Below, one piece after another: positions 7,204-15,152 of a stretch of 46,955 bases of DNA. Position numbers and translations under genes: made by a program. The stretch comes from a virus: IMG/VR virus record IMGVR_UViG_3300021178_000019, positions 1 through 46,955 of that record. The stretch is one strand, 5' to 3'. Position 1 is the stretch's first letter; each line of letters starts with the position of its first letter. A model generated the notes under the pieces. It was given only the letters and a program-made list of their open reading frames with translations. It searched no databases and was not told where the DNA came from.

Positions 7204-8465
7204 TCCGGATTGTTCCGATCCGATAGGGTGCCATTCCAAAATTCATCCACTGCAGCCCCTGAAGCAGCCTTCAGGGTGGCGATGCCGTGGTGTCGTTCGG
7301 CGAATCGGACGCCGGCCTCGAACCAATCGAACGGGTCTTCGGACTCGTAGCAAGGCCGGCTCAGCTCGTCGATCACCTCATCGGCGGTCAGCGGCTCCCT
7401 CGGCTCGACGGTCGCTGTAGGTGCAGCGGCGGCATCGATGTGCAGTCCTGGCGGCAGGAAGCCCAGCGCTGTCGTCAGACGCTGCGCAAGGTCTCGGGGG
7501 ATGCCGTGGCTCGCCTCCTCTCCCTTCGCGGGCACTGGAGGGGTGGACTCATGGTCGTCGAACGCCAGAAAATCTCGGTACGTTTTCGACTCCTCGCCCG
7601 CACGCGGCGGGTAGAGTGGCGTCGAATACTGCGCAGCGACGATCTTGCCCGGTTCCCCTTGGTGGTTGCGGGCATTCTCCATTTGGGCAGCCGAGAGAAC
7701 TCGCCCTTCACCGTCAGCCCAGGCCATCGGCTCCTCGCCCGCACGCGGTGCCACAGGAGCGGCGCGGACAACGGCATTGAACGCTTCGAGTGGTACGAGG
7801 GCGAATCCGCTGGGTGACTCACCGACGTTCGTCTCGTAGGCCATGTTCGCGATGGCGGCGGCGATGGCGCGCACGCCGGCCGCCACACCCTTGTGGTGGT
7901 TGCCGGGGCGCTCGCAAACAATGGCGGCGTCTTCCAGCGTTGCAGCATTGGGCGCCATCGGCTCTCCCACTGCCCGGGTTGCCACAGGAGTGCGAGACTG
8001 CTGATCGGCGACGAGCGCGGCCAATCCCTCTTCAACGCTGAGCTGCGATGCGAAGTCGTGTACGCCAACTGCCTGGGGTGCCGTGGAGGTGGGCGTCGAA
8101 AGCCACACGTCACGAATCACGAAACGATCTTTGAGGGTGGCTGGATCGGGCTCTGTTCCAGGGCCGTAGAACATCACGGGCTCTAGGCCGTCTTCGTCTT
8201 GTCGAAAAAGCACCTTTGCCACCGGCTCTCCCGGCACCGCATCGACAGGAGGCCGAGCAGCGAGAGAGTCGGCATTGGCGATGTCCCATTCGGTGATGCG
8301 ATTCCGAACGTCGGCAATCTCGGCGATCACCTTGGCGCGGTTGTCGTAAGGTGGAACGCCAGGGCCAAAGCGTTGCAGCTTGGTCAACGCCTGGATCAGC
8401 TCGGCGCATTCCTCGATAAGGTTCGTGGCAGGGTCGCCGATGTGGGCGAAGTCGGGATGGGTCAT
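7200..8465 (-). CDS. MazG-like domain fused to repetitive phage protein
   Basis: 421 residues. Residues 13-60 look like an all-alpha NTP pyrophosphohydrolase core: NLIEECAELIQALTK gives the EExxE motif and EIADVRNRI gives the ExxD motif that bind metal. The remainder has repeats of the type EEPMAWADGEG...YSTPLYPPRAGEE, found in Ea22/ead-like phage early proteins, and a C-terminal helical segment. Starts by ATGA overlap with the PP-loop gene. May hydrolyse abnormal or signalling nucleotides; only the motif supports this. Confidence 0.6.
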   Translation of the reverse strand: MTHPDFAHIGDPATNLIEECAELIQALTKLQRFGPGVPPYDNRAKVIAEIADVRNRITEWDIANADSLAARPPVDAVPGEPVAKVLFRQDEDGLEPVMFYGPGTEPDPATLKDRFVIRDVWLSTPTSTAPQAVGVHDFASQLSVEEGLAALVADQQSRTPVATRAVGEPMAPNAATLEDAAIVCERPGNHHKGVAAGVRAIAAAIANMAYETNVGESPSGFALVPLEAFNAVVRAAPVAPRAGEEPMAWADGEGRVLSAAQMENARNHQGEPGKIVAAQYSTPLYPPRAGEESKTYRDFLAFDDHESTPPVPAKGEEASHGIPRDLAQRLTTALGFLPPGLHIDAAAAPTATVEPREPLTADEVIDELSRPCYESEDPFDWFEAGVRFAERHHGIATLKAASGAAVDEFWNGTLSDRNNPE

Positions 8466-9271
8466 AGCGAGCATTCGTCGCACGCCGCAGCGCGCTCCTG
8501 TTCTTGGTGAATCTTCACGACCTTGCGTGCATCGGCCCACCAGCGCTGGGGCGAGACTTGCTCGGTCGCGGGGACGCCAGCGGCTTTCATCGTGGCGAAC
8601 TTCTCTTCCATGTCCTCCAGGAACACGGGGCCGCTTTCGTCGTGGTGGATGGCGTAGCCGATCGTCTCTTCAGCCCACTTGGCCTTGAGCCAAATGTCCG
8701 GCCTGGTGCAGTACACAATGTACCAGTGCTGCCAGCCAGCCTTGAGGCAGCCGACGCAGTTGCCGTGCTTGAACACTGCGTAGGTGTTGGGGCGGCGAAT
8801 GCCGATGTCCTCGGTGGCGAAGATCGTGCGCTGGCCCCAGAGCGCGACAGGGAAGTCCGTGCGGTAGCCCTGCGCGGCCATGATGCTGCTGCGCCGCTGG
8901 ATACGCTTCGTCTCATGGGGATCGAAGCCGTAGTAGAGGATGCACTCGCCCTGACTGGGCAACCACTTCATGAACGGCCCCGTCTTCAGCCGGTTTGTGC
9001 ACAACTCCGTACCGTTACCCACCTTGAACGCACCGGCCTCGACGCAGACATCAAACTGGTCGAACTCCGCGTTGTGGTGGTTGACGTAGGTCACCGGCAC
9101 GCCCAGGTAATCGGACACCTCCTGCTTGAAGCGCTTGATGTCCGCACCCTCGACGCTGAAATGGATGTCGTGGTTGACCAGGATGCAGTTCTCGGCCCCG
9201 AAACGACGCACGCCCTCGATGGCTGCGACGGCCGATGTGTGGCCGCCGCTGTAGCAGAAGATATGCTTCAC
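8462..9271 (-). CDS. PP-loop protein, PAPS reductase-like
   Basis: 269 residues from GTG 9271 (GTGA overlap, SD AGGGG). The adenylating PP-loop SGGHTS is at residues 8-13. TELCTNRLKTGPF, YYGFDPHE and GNCVGCLKAGWQHW add conserved Cys pairs seen in a phage subfamily of adenine nucleotide alpha hydrolases. Such enzymes activate a carbonyl or sulfate with ATP; in phages possible roles are DNA or tRNA modification. No dnd or queuosine partner genes are visible, so the substrate is unknown. Confidence 0.75.
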   Translation of the reverse strand: MKHIFCYSGGHTSAVAAIEGVRRFGAENCILVNHDIHFSVEGADIKRFKQEVSDYLGVPVTYVNHHNAEFDQFDVCVEAGAFKVGNGTELCTNRLKTGPFMKWLPSQGECILYYGFDPHETKRIQRRSSIMAAQGYRTDFPVALWGQRTIFATEDIGIRRPNTYAVFKHGNCVGCLKAGWQHWYIVYCTRPDIWLKAKWAEETIGYAIHHDESGPVFLEDMEEKFATMKAAGVPATEQVSPQRWWADARKVVKIHQEQERAAACDECSL

Positions 9272-9918
9272 GGCATCCACCCCTCGCCAGGGGTCTGCGC
9301 GGAGAGGGCGGCTTGCCAGACTTCCCAACTGTCACGCCAATGGGTGTCGGCGTATTCGCCTTCGAGGGGCGATCCGGGGCTGCACATACGTGGAGTCTCG
9401 CCGTAGCCTTTCCCAGACATCCACGTCTCGAAAGCCTCGCGCTCGCCCCGGCTCTGCTCCGCTCCCACAGCAGCCCTCGCCTGGGTTGCAGCCTCGCAGG
9501 CTTTCCAGCCCTCGACGTACTTCAGGCTCGCCTCGTGCGAATCGCGGCAAGACATCGGAATGTCCAGCCTCGCCTGGGTTGCGGCAGCGAGGCGGCCACG
9601 CGCTTGCCAGCCGCACCACGCGTTGTTCACGGCGCTGTTGCAGTAGTGCATGTTCTCGCCTCGGCCGAACGTGCTCAGGTCGCCGCAGTCCTTGCGGATG
9701 TACGCCTCAAATTGCTCCCGCTCGCTCGCCACGTCAGGGCTCGCAGCACTACGGGCGCGGTCTTGGATGATGGCGGCGCGGGCGTAGTCCTGCATTTCTT
9801 CGTCCGTGTAGTTGAGCGAATTGCCGCGAAAGTCGGTCGTTTGATCGCCGCATTGCGCGGATTCAGGCAGCTCAGGCAAGCTGATCGGCTCGCCCTGCGG
9901 GGTGGTGGTGTCAGACAT
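9268..9918 (-). CDS. Unknown early protein with duplicated Trp motif
   Basis: 216 residues; SD GGAGG six bases before ATG. Two similar segments are visible: EREQFEAYI...NNAWCGWQAR (about 66-108) and EREAFETWM...WRDSWEVWQAAL (about 158-207), a pattern common in accessory early proteins of temperate-type phages. No catalytic motif. Coupled to the genes on both sides. Confidence 0.6.
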   Translation of the reverse strand: MSDTTTPQGEPISLPELPESAQCGDQTTDFRGNSLNYTDEEMQDYARAAIIQDRARSAASPDVASEREQFEAYIRKDCGDLSTFGRGENMHYCNSAVNNAWCGWQARGRLAAATQARLDIPMSCRDSHEASLKYVEGWKACEAATQARAAVGAEQSRGEREAFETWMSGKGYGETPRMCSPGSPLEGEYADTHWRDSWEVWQAALSAQTPGEGWMP

Positions 9919-10144
9919 GGTTGGCCTCCGTCATGTCGTTCTTGCGTTGAAGCAGCCAAAGGTCGCGCTCACTGCGAATCTCGGCCATGATTTCGCTGTA
10001 GGACTTCGGTTCGCCGCGCACGTTCTTGTTGAACGGGTTGAGCGTCTGCATGAACTTGCGCGTCTCTTGGCGCGACTTGCCATCAGCGTCCTTCCAGCGG
10101 AAAACGCCTTTGACCGAGACTTCTTGGAAAACGTAGCGTGTCAT
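9911..10144 (-). CDS. Unknown small early protein
   Basis: 77 residues; SD AAGGAAG before the ATG. Basic N-terminal half (VSVKGVFRWKDADGKSRQETRKFMQTLNPF broken by no gaps) suggests a nucleic-acid-facing beta fold, but no family is recognised. Overlaps both neighbours by a few bases, part of one transcript. Confidence 0.55.
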   Translation of the reverse strand: MTRYVFQEVSVKGVFRWKDADGKSRQETRKFMQTLNPFNKNVRGEPKSYSEIMAEIRSERDLWLLQRKNDMTEANHV

Positions 10145-10413
10145 GTCGCTTCCTTGGTATTGATCGCAGCCCTCAGAGCTTCGATTGCTCGGACTGCGGG
10201 TTTTCGGGACTCACTGCCGCCGTGCTGATAGTGGTCGAGGACTTCGAGGGCGACCCCGGCCGCTGTCCTCAACGCATCCAGCTCGTCCAGCAGTGATCTA
10301 TCAGCCAGCGCCTCATCGATCAATCGAAGTGCATCATGTCGCTCTTGATAGGTGGGGGATCGCGCCAGGAGATCGCGCGCGGCCGTCAATGCTTTGCGGG
10401 TTCTGTCGGTCAT
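10141..10413 (-). CDS. Unknown small helical early protein
   Basis: 90 residues, nearly all alpha-helical (RKALTAARDLLAR, HDALRLIDEALAD, AVRAIEALRAAI). ATG overlaps the upstream stop and its own stop overlaps the next start. No motif. Confidence 0.55.
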   Translation of the reverse strand: MTDRTRKALTAARDLLARSPTYQERHDALRLIDEALADRSLLDELDALRTAAGVALEVLDHYQHGGSESRKPAVRAIEALRAAINTKEAT

Positions 10414-10700
10414 TTCGTGTCACTCGATGGTGTGAGCGAGTCGATCAAGTGTTGAACGCCTCGGCCCTGCAGTTTTGTATTTCGGACGATCCACAAGCCC
10501 GTGCCAGGCCAGAAATCGACAGTTCGGCCAAGCGCTCGAACGACAAGGTGTGCGCCAAAATTCTTCGTCTCGAACTTGAGGCCGGCGGCGAGCAGCATGG
10601 CGGCGTTGTCGATGCGATTGTTTGCGCGTTTCTGCTGGTGAGCTGCGCGCACGTCGCGCCAGAAGTCGCTCATATCGTCATCGTCGCCCTGGTCAGTCAC
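10410..10700 (-). CDS. Conserved-type phage early protein
   Basis: 96 residues from GTG 10700, chosen because GGAG lies 8 bases upstream and the GTG overlaps the preceding stop (GTGA); an internal ATG at 10673 lacks an SD. The core (NRIDNAAMLLAAGLKFETKN, GAHLVV, VDFWPGTGLW, RGVQHLI) is a pattern I know from small phage proteins of unknown function. Confidence 0.6.
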   Translation of the reverse strand: MTDQGDDDDMSDFWRDVRAAHQQKRANNRIDNAAMLLAAGLKFETKNFGAHLVVRALGRTVDFWPGTGLWIVRNTKLQGRGVQHLIDSLTPSSDTK

Positions 10701-10849
10701 TGAATCGTCTCCGGCGCCAGAGCTTCCTCGACAGCCTCGGGACTGATGCACAACTCACGAGCGACAGCCGCCACGGCGGCCTCGTGCGTCGGGTAGAGCG
10801 TCATGGCAGTGTCATAGGCGGCCTTCACGGCGTAGCGGGGATAAATCAT
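10697..10849 (-). CDS. 50-residue early protein, first gene after operator
   Basis: 50 residues (MIYPRYAVKAAYDTAM, THEAAVAAVARELCISPEAV), helical. The first gene after the operator-promoter at 10880-10908, with a leader whose last 17 bases match that of the Rad52-like gene. No recognised family; composition and tight overlap with the next gene support it as real. Confidence 0.6.
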   Translation of the reverse strand: MIYPRYAVKAAYDTAMTLYPTHEAAVAAVARELCISPEAVEEALAPETIQ

Positions 10850-10879
10850 GTCGTGTCCAGGTTGTGGGTCGGAAACCCG

Positions 10880-10908
10880 ATACTATCGGGCTTCCGATGT
10901 TTGTGCAA
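10880..10908 (-). promoter_or_regulatory. Leftward promoter with variant operator
   Basis: Minus strand TTGCAC (10903-10908), 17 bp, TAGTAT (10880-10885). The 15-bp palindrome CCCGATACTATCGGG (10876-10890) overlaps the -10 instead of the spacer, so repression geometry differs from the other sites. It lies at the very 3' end of the preceding gene. Confidence 0.65.
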
Positions 10909-11545
10909 GCGGGTGAATAGCGGATCCGGCCGTGAGTCCGACAATCATGGCCGTATCGCGGCGCGCCTTCTTCTGTTGCCAGTACCTGGCGTTCCGTTGC
11001 TTATCAGTCTCCAGCGGCGGGCGCTTTGCGTCACGAATGTCGCCCAGCATGTAAACGCGAGTCCGTGGCCCGAACTCAGGTTTCTCCCACTCGCTCACGT
11101 GGATCAGGCGCAGCTTCCGCATGTGCTTGACTAGGTTGTTTGCAGCCCCGTAGGTGAGGCCGCAAAGCTCGCAAACAGCCCGTACCGTCGCGCCCGATTC
11201 CAGGGCCTTCACCACCTGGCAGAACGTGAACAGCTCGGGCTTAAATTCGGGCTTGCGCGACTCGCGCACAAGGGGCCGCCCCGCCGCCGTCGTCGTCGGC
11301 CTGGGCGCGCTCGGGCCGCCTCCCATTTTCCAGCGCGCGGAGACGTGCTTTCCGGGCTCGCGGCGATGCCAGTCGTGGACGTGAGCGATTCCATGGATCG
11401 TCATCCGAACCATGATTCGGGCGGCCTCGAACTCGGTGACGCCGAGGTGACGGTGAATGTCCCAGGCCGAGGAGGGATAGACCCGGATCGCGGCCAGGAT
11501 CTCCGCGTACCCCTGCATTCCGCGAGCGGCATAGCGCTCGGCCAT
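10883..11545 (-). CDS. Putative DNA-binding protein with two winged helices
   Basis: 220 residues. Two helix-turn-helix stretches are visible: SSAWDIHRHLGVTEFEAARIM (about 25-46, interrupted by a normal turn) and ATVRAVCELCGLTYGAANNLV (about 116-136), each followed by a wing-like strand. A basic tail follows (RYWQQKKARRD). Could be an early regulator or replication accessory factor; target unknown. Confidence 0.5.
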   Translation of the reverse strand: MAERYAARGMQGYAEILAAIRVYPSSAWDIHRHLGVTEFEAARIMVRMTIHGIAHVHDWHRREPGKHVSARWKMGGGPSAPRPTTTAAGRPLVRESRKPEFKPELFTFCQVVKALESGATVRAVCELCGLTYGAANNLVKHMRKLRLIHVSEWEKPEFGPRTRVYMLGDIRDAKRPPLETDKQRNARYWQQKKARRDTAMIVGLTAGSAIHPLAQTSEAR

Positions 11546-11547
11546 CT

Positions 11548-11853
11548 TCAGCTCTCCAGGGCCGGCAGCGGCTCGGCCTGGTATTTCTTGAAGATCGCCA
11601 GGCTGATCGCCGCGCTGGTCAGAGATCCGGCCGTCTCGGGCGCGACGAACGTGGCGTACTGTTCCGGGCTGACCTCGGGGTAATGGTAGACCGGGGCCAG
11701 GAGGCCCGGCTTCGGCTTGAATTGAACGGCAAGCGTCCGGGTGATGGGGTCATAGCCCTGGGCGGCCACGCGCTCGGATTTGATGACCTGGAGAGCGATG
11801 GGAGGGCGGGGCGTCGTCTCGAACGCCTGGGCCTGAACGAAGGGGCGGGGCAT
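11548..11853 (-). CDS. KTSC-like domain protein
   Basis: 101 residues. Residues 23-80 match the KTSC pattern: S-x-R-V-x2-x-GYD, LAVQFKPKPG, YHYPEVSPEQYATFV. Related domains occur in phage and bacterial proteins of unknown role, sometimes next to RNA-binding proteins. The signature Lys-Thr-Ser-Cys itself is not intact here. Starts 15 bases after the previous stop. Confidence 0.6.
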   Translation of the reverse strand: MPRPFVQAQAFETTPRPPIALQVIKSERVAAQGYDPITRTLAVQFKPKPGLLAPVYHYPEVSPEQYATFVAPETAGSLTSAAISLAIFKKYQAEPLPALES

Positions 11854-11868
11854 GATGGCTCCTGAAGT

Positions 11869-12135
11869 TTAGAAGGGGTGTCCGTCGTCGCCATCGACGC
11901 GCGGGAGCATCGGGGCGGCCTCGACGGATGGGCGCGGCTCGCGCACACGAGGCGGGGCCGGCGGAACCTCGGGATCGGTAGTGAACGTCACCACCAGGCC
12001 AGCCGGATAGGTCTTCGTCGTGATCTTCGTGATTCGCGCGTCGTCGTCACCGAACAAGGCGGGCGCCTGGGCCTTCAGAAGTTCGCGAATCGCGTTCTCC
12101 GTCAGGGTGATTTCATTGTCACCGGGGAATTTCAT
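11869..12135 (-). CDS. Unknown protein downstream of exonuclease
   Basis: 88 residues (MKFPGDNEITLTENAIRELL...), a short alpha-beta start and a Pro-rich acidic tail ending DGDDGHPF. The acidic tail resembles SSB-type protein-interaction tails in a general way, though no OB fold can be read. Separated from the exonuclease gene by a 40-base gap with a GC-rich hairpin. Confidence 0.5.
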   Translation of the reverse strand: MKFPGDNEITLTENAIRELLKAQAPALFGDDDARITKITTKTYPAGLVVTFTTDPEVPPAPPRVREPRPSVEAAPMLPRVDGDDGHPF

Positions 12136-12153
12136 GATGGACTCTCGGGAAAC

Positions 12154-12170
12154 GGCGCCGGCCGGGCGCC
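12154..12170. other. GC-rich hairpin between exonuclease and next gene
   Basis: GGCGCC (12154-12159), 5-base loop, GGCGCC (12165-12170). No T-tract on either strand, so it is more likely an RNA processing, stability or attenuation element than a full terminator. Confidence 0.4.
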
Positions 12171-12175
12171 ACGGT

Positions 12176-14113
12176 TTAGAACGGGATGGGGCACGCCTGC
12201 TGGACGTGCTTGACGAGGGCGGCCTGGATCAGCTTGAAGTCCGATTCCGTCCAGAACTTCGCGGCCTTCTCGGTGCGGCGGAACGGGACGCCCAGCGTCT
12301 CCGTCACGAACTCGGCATCCAGTCGGAACCCGAACGCCTCGGCCATCTTGCCCAGGTTGATCCAGGCCCGCTCCTCCTGGGCCGTTGTTTCCGGCGTCAG
12401 GGTCTGTAGGGTGGCGGGCCTGCCGGCGCCAGGAAAGCCGGGAACGGCCAGCGGATCGCGCCTCGGAGACTCGAACGCTTCCAGGCTGGAGGAAACGATG
12501 GACTCGGCGACAGCGGACGCCACCGGGGCGCCGGCCTGGCCCAGCTCGCGAAGATCCTCCTCCGCGTGCTGGCGCTCGGCCTTCGACGCCTCGTCCTGGC
12601 GGCGGCGATCTTCGGCGGCCTGGATCTCGGCGGCCTGTTCACGTTCGGCGGCCTCGGCGCGCGCCTGGGCGGCGGCCTCCTCGTCGCGCTCGGCCTGGGC
12701 CGCGCGCTCCTGGCGCAGGATCTCGGCGGCCTGCTCACGCGCGGCGGCCTCGGCCTTTTCCTTCTCCTCGGCCGCGATCCTGGCGCGCGTGGCGTTCTCC
12801 TCGGCGGCCTTCGCCTCGCGATGATCGTGAATCCGCGTTCGGATGATCAGCGCCACCGTCTCGGCGTCCTTCTGGATCAGCGAGGCCGCGTCATTGAACA
12901 GAAACGCAAAGTCGGGTTCCGCCTCGATCAGGGCGCGACGGGCCTTCATCGCGCCCGCCGTCGTCGTCGCAATGATCTTGACGCGGGCCAGTTCCGTATT
13001 CACGGCCGATTGCATGGAGTCGAAAGAGCTTTTCCTGGCCGTCTGTCCGGCGAAGTCGGCGGGTATCGTGGGCAGGCTGTAGGGGGCCAGGCTGGCATTC
13101 AGCTCGGCGACGTGAGAATGGAACTCGGCCACGGCATCGCCGACAATCTCGGACTTGCGTTCGGCCTTGCGCTTGTCCACCAGCTTTTTCAGCTCCAGGC
13201 GACAGGTACGGGCCTCGGCCTGTACGTCATCCAGCGCCTTCAGCGCGTCGGCGATGCTGGTCGTTTGGGACAGGGTGTACTCGCGCGCCGTGTCGCAGTT
13301 GCTCTCCACCGTCTCGCACCACTTCAGCATATTCGCGGCGGTCGCGAAGTCCTGATCCGACGAAAGCTCGCGGTTCACGCTTCGAATAGCCTTCAGAGCC
13401 GTCTCCTTCCACGGCCCCAGGTTCGTTTCCGTCACGCGGCCCTCGACCACGACGAACAACGCCGGAAGGCTCTCCATGGTCTTCCCCACGGCCTTCGGCG
13501 CGGCCGGTGCCTTCGGGACGTAGTTCGCGAGATCGATGCGGAATTGCGCCCAGCCGGCGGCGATCTCCTCGCGCAATGCGAGATCCGGGAAGCACCAGGC
13601 GTGCCTTGCGTCCAGGAGCTGATCACCGTTCCACTTCGACGCAGTGAACAGCGTTTCCTGTGCGTCAGTGACCATAAATTGGTGTTCGATCTGGACACGG
13701 TGGTACTTCGGAAGATCCGCGCCCGCATTGAACTCGGACGGCATCACGGCCAGAAGCTCGGCGTTCAGTCGCTTGTGTTCCCAGGACTTCCGGCCGTCGA
13801 AGGACAGGCCGTCGAGCGAGGCGGAAAGCGTGCCGTAACTCATGGTGACGGGAAACAGGCTTTCGCCCATGATCTCCTCGGCCAGCTCGCGCGCCAGGGC
13901 CTCAAATGCGTGGCCTGGATCCAGGACGATCTCCTGGACGTACTGGCTGAAGTCGCGGCCCATGCCCAGGTAATACTCGGCCAGAAGCTCGTCGCGAGTC
14001 TTGTGCGGGCTGCAACCCAGCATCGCGGCGGCATCGCTCGCGTTTTCATGCTGGTATCGGTGGGCGTACCACTCGGGCGATTTCTGGACGATGTTGTGTG
14101 TGATGCGTTCCAT
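12176..14113 (-). CDS. YqaJ/lambda-type exonuclease with long coiled-coil extension
   Basis: 645 residues; typical YqaJ-type nucleases are about 200-350. Residues 10-170 carry the PD-(D/E)XK fold: E71 in GHAFEALAR, D101 in ASLDG, E112-x-K114 in WEHKR, and Q141/Q145 in RVQIEHQ. It should degrade one strand of double-stranded DNA ends for recombination. A middle region with many helices follows, then a strong Ala/Glu/Arg coiled coil at about 430-525 and a small C-terminal domain (600-645). Works with the Rad52-like annealing protein encoded just upstream. Has its own operator-promoter. Confidence 0.8.
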   Translation of the reverse strand: MERITHNIVQKSPEWYAHRYQHENASDAAAMLGCSPHKTRDELLAEYYLGMGRDFSQYVQEIVLDPGHAFEALARELAEEIMGESLFPVTMSYGTLSASLDGLSFDGRKSWEHKRLNAELLAVMPSEFNAGADLPKYHRVQIEHQFMVTDAQETLFTASKWNGDQLLDARHAWCFPDLALREEIAAGWAQFRIDLANYVPKAPAAPKAVGKTMESLPALFVVVEGRVTETNLGPWKETALKAIRSVNRELSSDQDFATAANMLKWCETVESNCDTAREYTLSQTTSIADALKALDDVQAEARTCRLELKKLVDKRKAERKSEIVGDAVAEFHSHVAELNASLAPYSLPTIPADFAGQTARKSSFDSMQSAVNTELARVKIIATTTAGAMKARRALIEAEPDFAFLFNDAASLIQKDAETVALIIRTRIHDHREAKAAEENATRARIAAEEKEKAEAAAREQAAEILRQERAAQAERDEEAAAQARAEAAEREQAAEIQAAEDRRRQDEASKAERQHAEEDLRELGQAGAPVASAVAESIVSSSLEAFESPRRDPLAVPGFPGAGRPATLQTLTPETTAQEERAWINLGKMAEAFGFRLDAEFVTETLGVPFRRTEKAAKFWTESDFKLIQAALVKHVQQACPIPF

Positions 14114-14138
14114 GGTGTTCTGTCAGGTTGAAAACTAC

Positions 14139-14167
14139 AGTATCGCCTGTCCGAGACTATCGGACAA
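14139..14167 (-). promoter_or_regulatory. Leftward promoter with operator, before exonuclease
   Basis: Minus strand TTGTCC (14162-14167), 17 bp, GATACT (14139-14144); operator core CCGAGACTATCGG at 14151-14163. Directs the exonuclease gene starting at 14113. Confidence 0.75.
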
Positions 14168-14176
14168 GCGATATCT

Positions 14177-14935
14177 TTACTTCGCCTTGCGAAGGGCCTC
14201 GATCTTCGCTTTCTGAACCGGGTTAAGCGTTCCCTTCGTTCCGACCATCGCGAGCACCTGGGCTGCAGTCTTCGTGCCCGCCTCCACGGCGGCCTTCCAG
14301 CTCGGAAAGTCCGCCTCGAAACGGTCTTTCGGATAGGGGGCCAGCTCGCCATTCCTGGAGGCCGGGGGCGGCGGCGGGGTCGCGTCCTGGCGCTCGCGAA
14401 CGTCGGCCGGGTGGCCGTCGAATGGGGGATCGCCTTCGGGATCGGGCGGGACGTCCGGGCCGTGAAGGTCGCCCTTGTGCCACATTTCGAGGCCGGCGCC
14501 GAACCGCATGGCCGCATTGCGGATTGCGTCTCCGATCACTTCTTTCTCGCGCGAGCCAGCGTCCGCCATGGCCTTTTTGTCGGCGTTTCCGTAGCCCAGG
14601 CGCGTCACCCCGCACACGGTCAGCCTGATCCACATTCCGCCGATGGGATCGAACTTCGGTTCGCCCTGATCCGTCCAGGCCACGGGCTCCCAATTCCAGG
14701 AGGGATCAGCGTCCAGGAGGCGATCCGTCGCGGCGGCGTGGCCCACATAGTCCAGGTGAACGGCATTCTTGTGATGCCAGCCCTTGCAGATCGGGCAATT
14801 GAACCCGAGGTTCCGGTTCTGCTCGCGCTCCTCGCGCTGCTTCTTCGACTCCTTCGGGAGCTTGCCGATCTGGTTAGGTGCGAACGGCTCGCGCATCTTC
14901 AGGAGGCCGGCGGGCGTGGTTGTCTTGTCGCTCAT
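14177..14935 (-). CDS. Rad52-family single-strand annealing protein
   Basis: 252 residues. The core at about 60-155 matches the phage Rad52/Sak-like pattern: HLDYVGHAAATDRLLDADP, WNWEPVAW, GGMWIRLTVCGVTRLGYG, EVIGDAIRNAAMRFGAGLEMW. N-terminal Cys/His residues (CPICKGWHH, 47-55) may hold zinc. It anneals complementary strands made by the exonuclease, giving recombination and concatemer formation without RecA. The C-terminal 90 residues are Pro-rich then helical. Own operator-promoter upstream. Confidence 0.85.
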   Translation of the reverse strand: MSDKTTTPAGLLKMREPFAPNQIGKLPKESKKQREEREQNRNLGFNCPICKGWHHKNAVHLDYVGHAAATDRLLDADPSWNWEPVAWTDQGEPKFDPIGGMWIRLTVCGVTRLGYGNADKKAMADAGSREKEVIGDAIRNAAMRFGAGLEMWHKGDLHGPDVPPDPEGDPPFDGHPADVRERQDATPPPPPASRNGELAPYPKDRFEADFPSWKAAVEAGTKTAAQVLAMVGTKGTLNPVQKAKIEALRKAK

Positions 14936-14960
14936 GTCGTGTCCAGGTTATGAAGTCAAG

Positions 14961-14989
14961 AGTGTCGCAGATCCGAGACTATCGGACAA
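14961..14989 (-). promoter_or_regulatory. Leftward promoter with operator, before Rad52-like gene
   Basis: Minus strand TTGTCC (14984-14989), 17 bp, GACACT (14961-14966); core CCGAGACTATCGG at 14973-14985. The leader ends in AACCTGGACACGAC, identical to the leader before 10849. Confidence 0.75.
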
Positions 14990-14996
14990 GCGATAT

Positions 14997-15143
14997 TCAG
15001 TGTCCGCAGAACCAGACCAGGAGCCGGCGCCAGAAGCCCGATGGAATGCTGATCGGATCGGCCGGCCAGCGCTGGCAAGTCGAGCGGGGAGCCCTGCCAG
15101 TCCAGGCGCTGGATTGCCACCTGTAATTTCGTGCGTTGTTCAT
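14997..15143 (-). CDS. 48-residue unknown protein
   Basis: Codes MNNARNYRWQSSAWTG... ending FWRRLLVWFCGH; Trp- and Arg-rich with a hydrophobic C-terminus. Begins 9 bases after the preceding stop. Its stop abuts the Rad52 promoter. Weak SD. Reported because frame and position fit the operon; function unknown. Confidence 0.45.
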   Translation of the reverse strand: MNNARNYRWQSSAWTGRAPRSTCQRWPADPISIPSGFWRRLLVWFCGH

Positions 15144-15152
15144 GTGCGTCTT

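Noticed and set aside
12566-14131. 521-codon open frame on the plus strand
   Set aside because: Antisense of the exonuclease coiled coil; composition is Leu/Gly/Arg noise.
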